Shown one piece after another: positions 50,470 to 59,181 of a stretch of DNA of 64,000 nt. The stretch is from assembly GCA_963763485.1 (NCBI GenBank), contig CAVXOW010000006.1, forward strand, positions 620,001 through 684,000, read 5' to 3'. Both the position numbers and the translations under genes were made by a program. Under the pieces are notes generated by a model, which saw only the letters and a program-made list of their open reading frames with translations, was not told the DNA's origin and made no database searches. Positions within the stretch are counted from its first letter, which is position 1; every line of letters starts with the position of its first letter. This DNA comes from CAWCKS01 sp963763485 (GTDB lineage: Bacteria; Pseudomonadota; Alphaproteobacteria; Rhizobiales; Xanthobacteraceae).

Positions 50470-51453
50470 TCAGTGCGCGGTCGCTGGCGCCGGCGCTCGC
50501 ACGATGCAGGCGACCGCCGAGCCGGAGGCCGACAGCACCGGCGTTGGCCGTACTTTGGCACAAGCCTCGATGCGGATCGGGCAACGCGCAATGAACGGAC
50601 AACCGGGCGGCGGATCGATCGGGCTCGGCAACTCACCGCTCAGGATGATCTTGTTCCGGCTGCGCTGCGCGACGGGATCGGGGAGCGGGATCGCCGACAG
50701 CAGCGCGGCCGTGTACGGATGCTGCGGCGAGCCGAAGATCGCGTCAATCGGTCCCTGCTCGGCGACGGTGCCGAGATAGAGCACGGCTGCCTCGTCGGCG
50801 ATATGGCGCACCACCGACAGGTCGTGGGAAATAAACAGATAGGTCAGGCGCAAGTCACGCTGCAGTTCCATCAGCAGATTGAGGATCTGCGAGCGGATCG
50901 AGACGTCGAGCGAGGATACCGGCTCGTCGAGGATCAGGAGGCGCGGCGACAGCGCGAGCGCCCGCGCAATGACAACGCGCTGGCGCTGACCGCCGGACAA
51001 CGCCGCAGGCAGCCGCTTGGCAAACGCCGACGGCAACCCGACGCGGTCGATCAGTTCGGCCACACGCTTGCGCTGTTGCTCGCGCGGCTGCCCCGCGATC
51101 GCCATCGGCTCGGCGATGCTTTGCGCAATGGAAAGTCGCGGATTGAGCGCGGCGCTGGGGTCCTGAAACACGATCTGCATGTCGCCGGTCAACGCACGGC
51201 GCTCCCTCGGCGAGAGATGTGTGGTGTCGCGGCCGTCGAACAGGATTTGACCTGTCGTCGCTGCGACAAGGCCGAGGATCGCGTAGGCGGTCGTCGATTT
51301 GCCGCAACCGGATTCACCGACCAGCGCAAGCGTGCAACCGGCGTCCAACTTGAACGACACGCCGTCGACCGCCTTCACGACAGCGCCAGCGCGGCCGCCG
51401 CGCTGCAGCGGAAAATGCACCTTGAGATCGCGAACCTCGAGCAGCGCCGCCAT
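50470..51453 (-). CDS. Peptide-type ABC transporter ATPase (DppF-like), second system
   Basis: A 327-residue ATPase: Walker A GESGCGKST, Q-loop FQDPSAALNP, signature LSGGQRQRV, Walker B LLILDEPVSSLD, H-loop SHD, and C-terminal CPFIARCPIRIEAC. ATG 51453 lies immediately after the DppD-like stop; the longer frame to 51549 overlaps that gene. Last gene of the GntR-headed operon on the minus strand, converging with the SulP gene. Confidence 0.93.
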   Translation of the reverse strand: MAALLEVRDLKVHFPLQRGGRAGAVVKAVDGVSFKLDAGCTLALVGESGCGKSTTAYAILGLVAATTGQILFDGRDTTHLSPRERRALTGDMQIVFQDPSAALNPRLSIAQSIAEPMAIAGQPREQQRKRVAELIDRVGLPSAFAKRLPAALSGGQRQRVVIARALALSPRLLILDEPVSSLDVSIRSQILNLLMELQRDLRLTYLFISHDLSVVRHIADEAAVLYLGTVAEQGPIDAIFGSPQHPYTAALLSAIPLPDPVAQRSRNKIILSGELPSPIDPPPGCPFIARCPIRIEACAKVRPTPVLSASGSAVACIVRAPAPATAH

Positions 51454-51454
51454 G

Positions 51455-52429
51455 TCACACGATCCCGGCCACGCGATCGGCATGCCAGCAGGCGCTGAAG
51501 TGGCTGTCACCGACGGCCTGCAGCGGCGGCGTCTGTTCGCAGGCACCATCAGCCAGTGGACAGCGCGATCGGAAGCGACAGCCGCTCGGCCACTGTCCGA
51601 CCGATGGTACCGAGCCTTCGATCGCCTTCAACTGCGTCTTGCGCGTGCCTTCGAGGCGCGGGATCGTCGCCAGCAGCAGCCGCGTATAGGGATGCCGGGC
51701 GTCGGCGAAGATCGCCTGCACCGGGCCGCTTTCGGCAATGCGTCCGCCGTACATGACATAGACCTGATCGGCGATGTCGGCGACCACGCCCATGTCGTGG
51801 GTAATTAGCAGGATCGCAGTGCCGGCCTCGTCACGCAGCGCGCGCATCAGTTCGAGGATTTGCGCCTGGATCGTCACGTCGAGCGCGGTGGTCGGCTCGT
51901 CGGCGATCAGCAGTGCCGGACGGCAGATCAGCGCGGCGGCGATCATGATGCGCTGGCACATGCCGCCGGACAGCTCAAACGGAAATTGCGCGGCCCGCCG
52001 CGGTGCATCGGGAATACCGACCTTCGCCATCATCGCGATCGCTTCGTGGCGCGCGGCGTCCGCCGAGACGCGGCGGTGCAGCCGCAGCGCTTCCGCGATC
52101 TGGGCGCCGACATGCATCAGCGGGTTCAGCGAAGCGATCGGCTCCTGAAAGATCACGGCGACATTGTTGCCGCGAACCGCGGCCAGCCCGGCCTCCGACA
52201 GTGCCGTCAGGTCGACCCCGTTCAAGCCAACGTGCCCACCCACGATGCGCGCCACATCGGGCAGCAGCTTGAGGATCGACAGCGCGGTCAGGCTCTTGCC
52301 GGACCCGCTCTCACCAACCAGCGCCACGACCTGGCGCGGCCCGATCGACATCGACACGCGATCGACGATCGCGCTGCTGTGAATCTCGATTGCGAGATCG
52401 GCGATGTCGAGAACCGGACCCGCTTTCAT
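51455..52429 (-). CDS. Peptide-type ABC transporter ATPase (DppD-like), second system
   Basis: A 324-residue ATPase: Walker A GESGSGKSL, Q-loop FQEPIASLNP, signature LSGGMCQRI, Walker B LLIADEPTTALD, H-loop THD, and CRFRSRCPLADGAC at the C-terminus. Starts 1 base after the gamma-glutamyltransferase stop and nearly touches the next ATPase. Together with the permeases at 55700-57486 and the binding protein at 57668-59176 it completes a second DppABCDF-type importer, interrupted in gene order by three enzymes. Confidence 0.93.
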   Translation of the reverse strand: MKAGPVLDIADLAIEIHSSAIVDRVSMSIGPRQVVALVGESGSGKSLTALSILKLLPDVARIVGGHVGLNGVDLTALSEAGLAAVRGNNVAVIFQEPIASLNPLMHVGAQIAEALRLHRRVSADAARHEAIAMMAKVGIPDAPRRAAQFPFELSGGMCQRIMIAAALICRPALLIADEPTTALDVTIQAQILELMRALRDEAGTAILLITHDMGVVADIADQVYVMYGGRIAESGPVQAIFADARHPYTRLLLATIPRLEGTRKTQLKAIEGSVPSVGQWPSGCRFRSRCPLADGACEQTPPLQAVGDSHFSACWHADRVAGIV

Positions 52430-52430
52430 A

Positions 52431-53987
52431 TCACTGGCTTGCTGCGCGCGCCGCCATCACCGCCGCCCACGGGTTCGACGGATGCGTCATGCCGATGAAG
52501 CCGCCCTCCGCATGCCGCATCACCGCCGACGGCACCGAGAAGTTGACGGGGTACAGCGTGTCCTCGACGATCTCGACCGGGAATTTTCGGCCAACCGTGG
52601 CGGCGACGTCGGGCGCGGCCTGGGCGTTGACCTTGATGGTCGGCGTCGACGCATCGATCCGCGGCTGGTGGAATGCCGCTTCGAGCGTGAGACCAAAATC
52701 GGCGAGATACGAGACAAGCTGCAGCACGGTAGGAAAGATAGTGCGGCCGCCGGCCGCGCCGATCGCAAGTACCGGCTTGCCGTCGCGCGTCAGCACCAGC
52801 GGACACATGTTCGCCAGCGGCTGCGCGCCGGGCGCGATGCTGTTCGGCTGGTTCGGCCGCGGGTCGAACCACATCATGCCGTTGTTCATCAGCATGCCGG
52901 CGTTGGGCAACACGACGTGCGAGCCGAACCGCGACAGCAGCGTGTTGGTCAGCGCCACCATCGTGCCGTGGCGGTCGACCACGCTCAAATGCGAGGTGCA
53001 GCCGGCATCCTTCATCGCGGCGTGGCCGAGCGTCGTCAGCCGGACTTCGTAGGCATCGCGAATGGCGGTAGCGTAGGCCAGCGCCGCTTCGCCCGGAGTC
53101 GATTTCGCATTGATGCCGCTTTTCGAAAGCCGGTCTGCGGCATCGACAAAGCTCGGCCCGCCGCTCAAACCAGGTATCGCGTTGATCTCGAACTGCCGAT
53201 AACTGCCCTTCAGCGATGCCTGCCAGCGCGGCTGGAATTTCGCCAGATCGCGCTTGCGGATTTTTGAGCCTCCAGTCTCGAGATCGCCGGCGATCATTGC
53301 GGCAACTTCGCCTTCGTAGAAATCGCGATAGCCGGCCTTGGCCAGCCGTGCGAGCATCTTCGCCTTGGTCCGCATCGGCTTGTAGCGCGGCGTGCTCGGA
53401 TCGGACGCCTTCGGCGCGCGGCCGTCGTCGAGCAACAACGCGCTCGTTCCCGGATATTTCGCCAGCGACGCCGCATCGACGGAAATGCACAGCGCGGCAT
53501 ACCAGTCGAGTTCGAGCCCGCGCTCGGCGTGCGCGATCGCCGGCTGCAACGCCTCGGCAAACGAGATCGTGCCGTATTTCTCGAGCGCCGCGGCGTAGCC
53601 TGCGATCGCTCCGGGAACGCAGATCGAGCCGTAGCCTGAAACGTTGCGTTCGCCGACCACGGCCGGCCAGTTGAACCAGCTACCACCGTCGCCCGTGGTC
53701 AGCGGATAGTCCTTTGGGTCAACCGCATCGGCCGCGCGCACGTTGAAATCGAGCGTGTCGATCGCGCCGGTCTGGCCGTCAGCGCGGACCAGGAAGCCGC
53801 CGCCGCCGACACCGGACAGCCACGGTTCGACAACGCTGAGCACCATCGACGTCACCACCGCCGCGTCGATGGCGTTGCCGCCGCGCGACAGCACGGCGGC
53901 GCCCGCTTCCGCGGCATGGCGGTTTTGCGCCGCGACCAGCCCGTGCTCGGAGCGGACCGCCGCCTTGTGGATCGTGAACGTTTGCAT
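52431..53987 (-). CDS. Gamma-glutamyltransferase family Ntn-hydrolase
   Basis: A 518-residue Ggt-type enzyme that cleaves or transfers gamma-glutamyl or related amide groups after autoprocessing. The nucleophile Thr lies in GCTSHLSVVDRHGTMVALTNTLLSRFGS; PNAGMLMNNGM and AIGAAGGRTI are later substrate and oxyanion motifs, and the N-terminal part has AIDAAVVTSMVLSVVEPWLSGVGGGGF. Start ATG 53987 overlaps the deacetylase stop (TGATG). No signal peptide, unlike periplasmic E. coli Ggt, so it is probably cytoplasmic and acts on imported substrate. Lies between the deacetylase and ATPase genes of the operon. Confidence 0.9.
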   Translation of the reverse strand: MQTFTIHKAAVRSEHGLVAAQNRHAAEAGAAVLSRGGNAIDAAVVTSMVLSVVEPWLSGVGGGGFLVRADGQTGAIDTLDFNVRAADAVDPKDYPLTTGDGGSWFNWPAVVGERNVSGYGSICVPGAIAGYAAALEKYGTISFAEALQPAIAHAERGLELDWYAALCISVDAASLAKYPGTSALLLDDGRAPKASDPSTPRYKPMRTKAKMLARLAKAGYRDFYEGEVAAMIAGDLETGGSKIRKRDLAKFQPRWQASLKGSYRQFEINAIPGLSGGPSFVDAADRLSKSGINAKSTPGEAALAYATAIRDAYEVRLTTLGHAAMKDAGCTSHLSVVDRHGTMVALTNTLLSRFGSHVVLPNAGMLMNNGMMWFDPRPNQPNSIAPGAQPLANMCPLVLTRDGKPVLAIGAAGGRTIFPTVLQLVSYLADFGLTLEAAFHQPRIDASTPTIKVNAQAAPDVAATVGRKFPVEIVEDTLYPVNFSVPSAVMRHAEGGFIGMTHPSNPWAAVMAARAASQ

Positions 53988-54886
53988 CAACGCGCTCCCT
54001 TGAAGCGGCGCGACGCGATCGGCGCCGGCGTCCGCGATTGCACGACATAGCGGCTGGCATTGGCCGACGACGCGTGATGTGCCGCCACCTGGCCGACGGT
54101 GGTGATCCACGCGTCGGGCGTCTTCGTCACCACATCCAGCATCTTCTCCAGCATGCGGATACGCGCGGCGCGGCCCGAGATCCAGTCGTGCACAGTCAGC
54201 ATGAACAGGTCGCTGTCGCGGCTGATCACGGTCCACTCGTCGATCCAGGTGTTGAGGATGCCGTCTTGCGCGGCGGGCGGCCACTTGTCGCCCCCGCCGC
54301 CGTCGAACTTGAAGTAGACCGCGTCATCGACCATCCACTGCACGGGAATCTCGGTGACGCCGTCGATCGTATAGGGATGATCGAAGCCCATCAGCGATGT
54401 GTCGTACAAGCCATGCCGCTTCAGCTCGGCCAGCATGAACGCCGTCATTTCCCACGACGGCGAGCGAAAGCCCTTTGGCATGATGCCGGTTTGCTTCTTG
54501 AAAACAGCAATTGAGGATTCGAGCGCGCCGGCGAATTCGTCGTCCTCGATCTGGGAGGCATGCTCGTGGAAGAATCCGTGCAGCCCGACCTCATGGCCGC
54601 GCCCGACGAAGGCCGGCAGCAGGTCGGGATAGGTCTCCGCGACATAGCCGGGCACAAAGAATGTACCCTTGATGCCGTAGCGGTCGAGCAGGTCGAGCAG
54701 CCGCCAGCTGCCGGTGCGGGGGCCGAAGATTCGCCGCTCCATCGGACCGAGAATCCGTTCCGACTGGTCGTTCCTCAAATTCCAGAGATGGACGGATTCA
54801 GCGTCGACATCGACCGTGAAGCAGAAGCCGCACGACTTGCCGGCAGGCCACTCATAGCGGGGAAACGGCGACTGGTGCGATGGCAT
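53987..54886 (-). CDS. Polysaccharide deacetylase (PuuE-like) family protein
   Basis: A 299-residue NodB-type carbohydrate esterase fold. Metal/catalytic motifs: FTVDVDAES (Asp pair), GHEVGLHGFFHEHA (His pair) and FRSPSWEMT; LFMLTVHDWISGR ends the barrel. It lacks a signal peptide. In cytoplasmic members such as PuuE the fold hydrolyses amide bonds of small molecules (for example allantoin) instead of glycan acetyl groups. Its place beside a gamma-glutamyltransferase in a peptide-type transporter operon supports amide hydrolysis here. Start ATG 54886. Confidence 0.88.
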   Translation of the reverse strand: MPSHQSPFPRYEWPAGKSCGFCFTVDVDAESVHLWNLRNDQSERILGPMERRIFGPRTGSWRLLDLLDRYGIKGTFFVPGYVAETYPDLLPAFVGRGHEVGLHGFFHEHASQIEDDEFAGALESSIAVFKKQTGIMPKGFRSPSWEMTAFMLAELKRHGLYDTSLMGFDHPYTIDGVTEIPVQWMVDDAVYFKFDGGGGDKWPPAAQDGILNTWIDEWTVISRDSDLFMLTVHDWISGRAARIRMLEKMLDVVTKTPDAWITTVGQVAAHHASSANASRYVVQSRTPAPIASRRFKGAR

Positions 54887-54898
54887 GGGTCTGTTCCC

Positions 54899-55678
54899 TT
54901 ACAGCGGCTTCTTCTTGTCTTGATGCACGGCGGTCGAACCGATCGAGTTGCCGCCGTCGATCGTCAACGTCGCGCCGGTCACGTAGGACGACGCCTCGCT
55001 CGCAAGATAGAGAATACCGTTGCCGACGTCCTGCGGCGTCGCCTGCCGCCCCATCGGAATCGCCGCAACCGTATTCTTGACATGCGCGTCGGTCAGCTTG
55101 CTGACCGTTGAACCCGGCGCAAAGCCGGGCTCCAGCGCGTTGACGCGGATGCCGAACTCGGCGAGCTCGACGGCAAAGCCCTTGGTCAGCCGATCGAGCG
55201 CAGTCTTCGAGGTGCAGTACGGCACCACGGTCGAGCGCATCTTGCGCGAGGCGCCCGAGGAGATGTTGATGATCGATCCCTTGACCTTCTTCTCAATCAT
55301 TTGCGTAGCGATCCGCCGCGTCAGGATGAACGGCGCGCGCAGGTTGATGTCGAAGATGCGGTCGAACTCCTCGACCGAAATGTCGAGCAGGAAGCCCGAC
55401 GGATAGACGCCGGCATTATTGACGAGGATGTCGGCGGAGCCCCAGCGCTTGCCGATCTCGGCTCCGAGTTCCTCGATCGACGCGGCGCTGGTGAGATCGG
55501 CGGCCTTGGCAAAGCTCTCGCCGGCCAACTTGAGAGCATCCAACGGCGCCTGCGCAACGTCGGTCAGGCACAGATGGCAGCCGGCATCTTTCAGCGTCTG
55601 CACTATGCTGCGGCCGACCACGCCGGTGGCGCCGGTGACGACCGCACGCTTACCCTTGAGATCATCGAAGAACTGCAT
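54899..55678 (-). CDS. SDR-family oxidoreductase in the second ABC operon
   Basis: A 259-residue classical SDR: GATGVVG cofactor motif, ILVNNAGVYPSGF, NISSGAS with catalytic Ser, YCTSK as Tyr-x-x-x-Lys, LEPGFAPGS and VTGATLTIDGG. LTDVAQ after strand 2 suggests NAD. Lies between the deacetylase (13 bases) and DppC-like permease (21 bases), so it is part of the same transcript and likely oxidises or reduces an intermediate of the imported compound. Confidence 0.92.
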   Translation of the reverse strand: MQFFDDLKGKRAVVTGATGVVGRSIVQTLKDAGCHLCLTDVAQAPLDALKLAGESFAKAADLTSAASIEELGAEIGKRWGSADILVNNAGVYPSGFLLDISVEEFDRIFDINLRAPFILTRRIATQMIEKKVKGSIINISSGASRKMRSTVVPYCTSKTALDRLTKGFAVELAEFGIRVNALEPGFAPGSTVSKLTDAHVKNTVAAIPMGRQATPQDVGNGILYLASEASSYVTGATLTIDGGNSIGSTAVHQDKKKPL

Positions 55679-55699
55679 CGCCCAAAACTCCTCTTGTTG

Positions 55700-56563
55700 T
55701 TATTGCGCGCGCGGATCGAGCCGGTCGCGCACCGTATCGCCAATCAGATTGACCGCCAGCACCAGCAGGAACAGCGACAGTCCGGGAAAAGTCGCGACCC
55801 ACCACGCGTTGGCGATGTAGTTGCGCCCCGTGGACAGCATTGCGCCCCAGCTCGCGGTCGGCGGCTGCACGCCAAGGCCGAGGAACGACAGCCCCGCCTC
55901 GAACAGCACCATGAGGCCAAATTCGAGCGTCGCAACGACACTCACCGCGCCAATGATATTCGGCAGGATGTGCACGCCGAGCACGCGGAATATGCTGGCG
56001 CCCATCAGCGCCGATAGCTTGACATAGGGCATGTTGGCCACGCTGAGCGTCTGGCCATAGGCGACGCGGGCGTAACGCGGCCAGCGCGTCAGCGCCAGCA
56101 CGACGATGACGTTGACCAGGCTCGGGCCCAGCACCGCGACGGTGATGATCGCGAGCAAAATGGCCGGGATCGACAGAAACACGTCGACGACACGCATGAT
56201 GATGAGCTCGGTGATGCCGCGGCGGTAGCCCGCGATCATACCGGCAACGACACCGAACGTCCCCGACAGCAGCACCGAGGCGAACGCCACCAGCAACGAT
56301 GCGCGCGCGCCATAGATGATGCGGCTCAACAGATCGCGCCCGAGTTCGTCGCTGCCGAGGAGATAGTGGAACGCGCGCGACGTCGTTCCCGGCGGCTTCA
56401 GCCGGCCGATCAGGTTCTGGCTGTTCGGATCGTAGGGCGCGATCAGCGGCGCGAGAACTGCGGCCAGCACGAACAGTGCGATCAACGCGACCGGCCACCA
56501 GCGCAACCACGCGCCGATCTGGCGGCGCCGCATCGCTGGCGTTGAGGCGGCCACGACCGTCAT
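55700..56563 (-). CDS. Peptide-type ABC transporter permease (DppC-like), second system
   Basis: A 287-residue DppC-family permease with HYLLGSDELGRDLLSRIIYGAR near residue 70, FLSIPAILLAIIT, the cytoplasmic loop TLSVANMPYVKLSALMGA and the FEAGLSFLGLGVQPPTASWG signature. Start overlaps the DppB-like stop by 4 bases. Pairs with the next gene as a heterodimeric channel. Confidence 0.94.
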   Translation of the reverse strand: MTVVAASTPAMRRRQIGAWLRWWPVALIALFVLAAVLAPLIAPYDPNSQNLIGRLKPPGTTSRAFHYLLGSDELGRDLLSRIIYGARASLLVAFASVLLSGTFGVVAGMIAGYRRGITELIIMRVVDVFLSIPAILLAIITVAVLGPSLVNVIVVLALTRWPRYARVAYGQTLSVANMPYVKLSALMGASIFRVLGVHILPNIIGAVSVVATLEFGLMVLFEAGLSFLGLGVQPPTASWGAMLSTGRNYIANAWWVATFPGLSLFLLVLAVNLIGDTVRDRLDPRAQ

Positions 56564-57486
56564 TGCGCCGCCTCCAGCCGAATGCGCGGATCGACGATGC
56601 TGTAGAGAATGTCGGCCGCAAGGTTGAGCGCCACCGTGACGAACGCGCCAAGCAGCACCACGCCCTGCACAATGAGAAAGTCGCGCGCGAGAATCGACTG
56701 CACCGTGACTTGGCCGAGCCCGGGCCAGGCAAACACCGTCTCGACGATCACGGCGCCGGCCAAAAGATTCGAGATCTCCAGCGCCGACACCGTGATCACC
56801 GGGATCGAGGCGTTGCGGGCGATGTGGCGGAACAGCAGGCGCATGGTGCGCACGCCGCGGGCACGCGCGGTGCGCACATAGTCCTTCGTGAGCTCATCGA
56901 GCAGCGCGGTGCGCGTAATCCGTGCGAACGTCGCCATGCTGAGCAGCCCAAGCGTCACCGACGGCATGATGAGGCTCGAGAACCCGCCGGTCGAGGATGG
57001 CGGCAGCCAGCCAAGCTGGACCGCGAAGATCATGATCATCAGAATGCCGCTCCAGAACGTCGGCATGCTCTGCGCGGCGAGCACGACGCCGGCGCAAATT
57101 CTTGCGATCGCGCGGTCACGAAACATCGCAAGCAGTACGCCCGCGGGAATGCCGAGCCCCGCCGCGACCACGAGCGCGCCGGCGGCAAGCTGCAGCGTAT
57201 ACGGCAAGCGCGAGGCGATGATAACAGTCACCGGCACGCGCTGCACCACCGATTGCCCGAGGTCGAAGTGCGCGAGGTCGCGGATGAAGTCGAGATATTG
57301 CACCAGCAGCGGCCGGTCGAAGCCGAGCGCATGGCGCAACGCGTCGATGTCGGCCTTGGTCGCGGTTTCCGGCACCAGCAGATAGGTCGGATCACCGGTG
57401 AGCCGCTGCACGAAAAACACCAGCGTCGCCACGCCCAGCACCGTGACGAGCGCCTGTCCAAACCGACGCAGCAGAAAACGCAGCAC
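56560..57486 (-). CDS. Peptide-type ABC transporter permease (DppB-like), second system
   Basis: A 308-residue DppB-family permease: first helix (LGVATLVFFVQRLTGDP), LGFDRPLLVQYLDF, the EAA-type loop TRTALLDELTKDYVRTARARG, and C-terminal ETVFAWPGLGQVTVQSILARDF. A 181-base spacer with an inverted repeat separates it from the upstream binding-protein gene, so its expression may be lowered relative to the receptor. Confidence 0.94.
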   Translation of the reverse strand: MLRFLLRRFGQALVTVLGVATLVFFVQRLTGDPTYLLVPETATKADIDALRHALGFDRPLLVQYLDFIRDLAHFDLGQSVVQRVPVTVIIASRLPYTLQLAAGALVVAAGLGIPAGVLLAMFRDRAIARICAGVVLAAQSMPTFWSGILMIMIFAVQLGWLPPSSTGGFSSLIMPSVTLGLLSMATFARITRTALLDELTKDYVRTARARGVRTMRLLFRHIARNASIPVITVSALEISNLLAGAVIVETVFAWPGLGQVTVQSILARDFLIVQGVVLLGAFVTVALNLAADILYSIVDPRIRLEAAQ

Positions 57487-57516
57487 GGCAAAAGCCCGCT
57501 AGTTTCGCGGAACTGC

Positions 57517-57640
57517 CTCTCGGCATGTCATCGCCCGGCTTGACCGGGCGATCCAGTAGTCCGTGATGGTCGTTGTGCACACAGACCAGCGATACGGATT
57601 ACTGGATGCTCCGCTTGAAGCGGGGCATGACAGCCGAGAG
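57517..57640. repeat. Inverted-repeat element between binding-protein and permease genes
   Basis: Outer arms CTCTCGGC (57517-57524) and GCCGAGAG (57633-57640), continuing inward as imperfectly complementary GCATGTCATCGCCCGG / GCGGGGCATGACA and CCAGTA / TACTGG segments. About 124 bases; a dispersed palindrome type common in Bradyrhizobium intergenic DNA. It lies inside the operon, where the RNA hairpin could stabilise the upstream binding-protein message. Confidence 0.75.
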
Positions 57641-57667
57641 GTGATTCCGTCGGATCGAAGCATCGCC

Positions 57668-59176
57668 TCAATCGATCCAGCCCATCCGGTTGAGGAACAT
57701 GCTCTCGTTCGGCGTCGGCTGCCACTTCAGGTTCTTCGATCCGCCGTAAATGATCGCGGCCTGGTACAGCGGGATCAGCGGCACATCCTGTTTCACCATC
57801 TCATGGATCTGCTTGTAGTCGGCGAGCCGCTTGGAGGTATCCAGCGTCTGGCGTGCATCCTCGAGCAGTTCGTCGGCCTTCGCGTTGCGGTAGGCCGACC
57901 AGCCGCTGCTCTTGTGCAAGAGCGGGAACAGGATGCCGTCGGCGTCCTGGCAGGCGCACGACCAGCGCCCGAAGCTGATCAGCGCGGTCGTTTCCGGTCC
58001 CGACTGCAGGCGCTTCAGATAGGACGCCATGTCGGACATGCCGATCTTCACGTTGAAGCCGGCTTCGGTCAGCTGCTGCTGCAGCGCCTGCACGACACGC
58101 TGGTCGTAGACCGGCGCGGTGGCGAGTTCGACTTCGGCCTTCGCGGCAGGTCCCGCCTCAGCAACCATCGCCTTGGCCTTGGCGAGATCGAACGGCGTGT
58201 CGGCGATGCCGTCGACCCAGCCGAACACCGCCGGCGTCAAAAGCTCCGGCATCGGCTTGTCGAATCCGCCGAGAATGCCGTCGACGATGCCTTTCTTGTC
58301 GATCGCCATCGCGGCTGCCTGCCGCACCTTGACGTTGTCGAACGGCGGCTTGGTGGTGTTGAAGCGCAGGAAGGCGACGCGCTCGGTCAGCGCGATGAGC
58401 GGCTGCGCCTTGCCCGTGGCCTTCAGCTGCGCCGCCTGGTCGCTGTCGAGCGACACCGCGAGATCGGCGGTGCCGGTCTGCAGGTCGGCCACTCGGGTCG
58501 CGGCGTCAGGCACGGCACGGAAGATCACCGACGCGAACGGACCCTTGGTGCCCCAGTAATCGTCGTTGCGCGTCAGCGTCACTGCGACGCCGCGCTGCCA
58601 GCCGTCGAACTTGTAGGGCCCGCTGCCGACCGGCTTGAGGTTGAAGGCGTCCTTGCCGACCTCCTCGACAATCTTCTTCGGCACGATCGAGAGCTTGACG
58701 AGCTGCGCCAGCAGCGCCGGGTACGGGCTCTTCGTCGTCAGCGTCACCACGTTGGGGCCGGTGGCCTCGGCCTTTGTGATCTGGTCGAACTGGCCGAGTT
58801 GCGGGCTTGCGAATTTCGGATCGATGATGCGCTGGACGCTGTAGGCGACGTCCTCCGCGGTCAGCTTCGAGCCGTCGTGAAATTTGACGTCGCTGCGCAG
58901 CTGGAATTCGATCTGGGTATCGGACAGGTATTTCCACGACGTAGCGATCTGCGGCACGATCTTGCCGGCGTCGTCGCGGGTCACGAGATTGTCGAACACG
59001 TTGCGATAGACGTAGTAGCTGTCCGGATTCCACTGCACATGCGGATCGAGCGAGGACGGCTCGTTGACAAGATCGACCACGAGGCGATCCTTGCCCGCCT
59101 GCGCGGGCACCGCGCCGCACACGATCGCAAGTCCGAGGGCCGTTGCTGCAAGTAGTCTGGACGACAAAGCCAGCAT
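57668..59176 (-). CDS. Peptide-type ABC substrate-binding protein (SBP_bac_5), second system
   Basis: A 502-residue periplasmic receptor with a Sec signal peptide (hydrophobic core LLAATALGLAIVCGAVPAQA, cleavage after AQA). Landmarks: NEPSSLDPHVQWN, FHDGSKLTAEDVAYSVQRI, KPVGSGPYKF, RQAAAMAIDKKGIVDGI. ATG 59176 has AGGAGT 9 bases upstream; the long upstream frame overlaps the GntR gene and is rejected. Starts 5 bases after the GntR stop. It differs from the Tat-dependent receptors of the first system, so the two transporters are not recent duplicates. Confidence 0.93.
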   Translation of the reverse strand: MLALSSRLLAATALGLAIVCGAVPAQAGKDRLVVDLVNEPSSLDPHVQWNPDSYYVYRNVFDNLVTRDDAGKIVPQIATSWKYLSDTQIEFQLRSDVKFHDGSKLTAEDVAYSVQRIIDPKFASPQLGQFDQITKAEATGPNVVTLTTKSPYPALLAQLVKLSIVPKKIVEEVGKDAFNLKPVGSGPYKFDGWQRGVAVTLTRNDDYWGTKGPFASVIFRAVPDAATRVADLQTGTADLAVSLDSDQAAQLKATGKAQPLIALTERVAFLRFNTTKPPFDNVKVRQAAAMAIDKKGIVDGILGGFDKPMPELLTPAVFGWVDGIADTPFDLAKAKAMVAEAGPAAKAEVELATAPVYDQRVVQALQQQLTEAGFNVKIGMSDMASYLKRLQSGPETTALISFGRWSCACQDADGILFPLLHKSSGWSAYRNAKADELLEDARQTLDTSKRLADYKQIHEMVKQDVPLIPLYQAAIIYGGSKNLKWQPTPNESMFLNRMGWID

Positions 59177-59181
59177 TGCGA

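Noticed and set aside
50164..51498. 444-codon plus-strand frame continuing SulP into the ABC gene
   Set aside because: Only the first part matches the STAS domain; after about 50452 it is antisense to the ATPase. One more duplicated C explains it and gives a stop at 50467.
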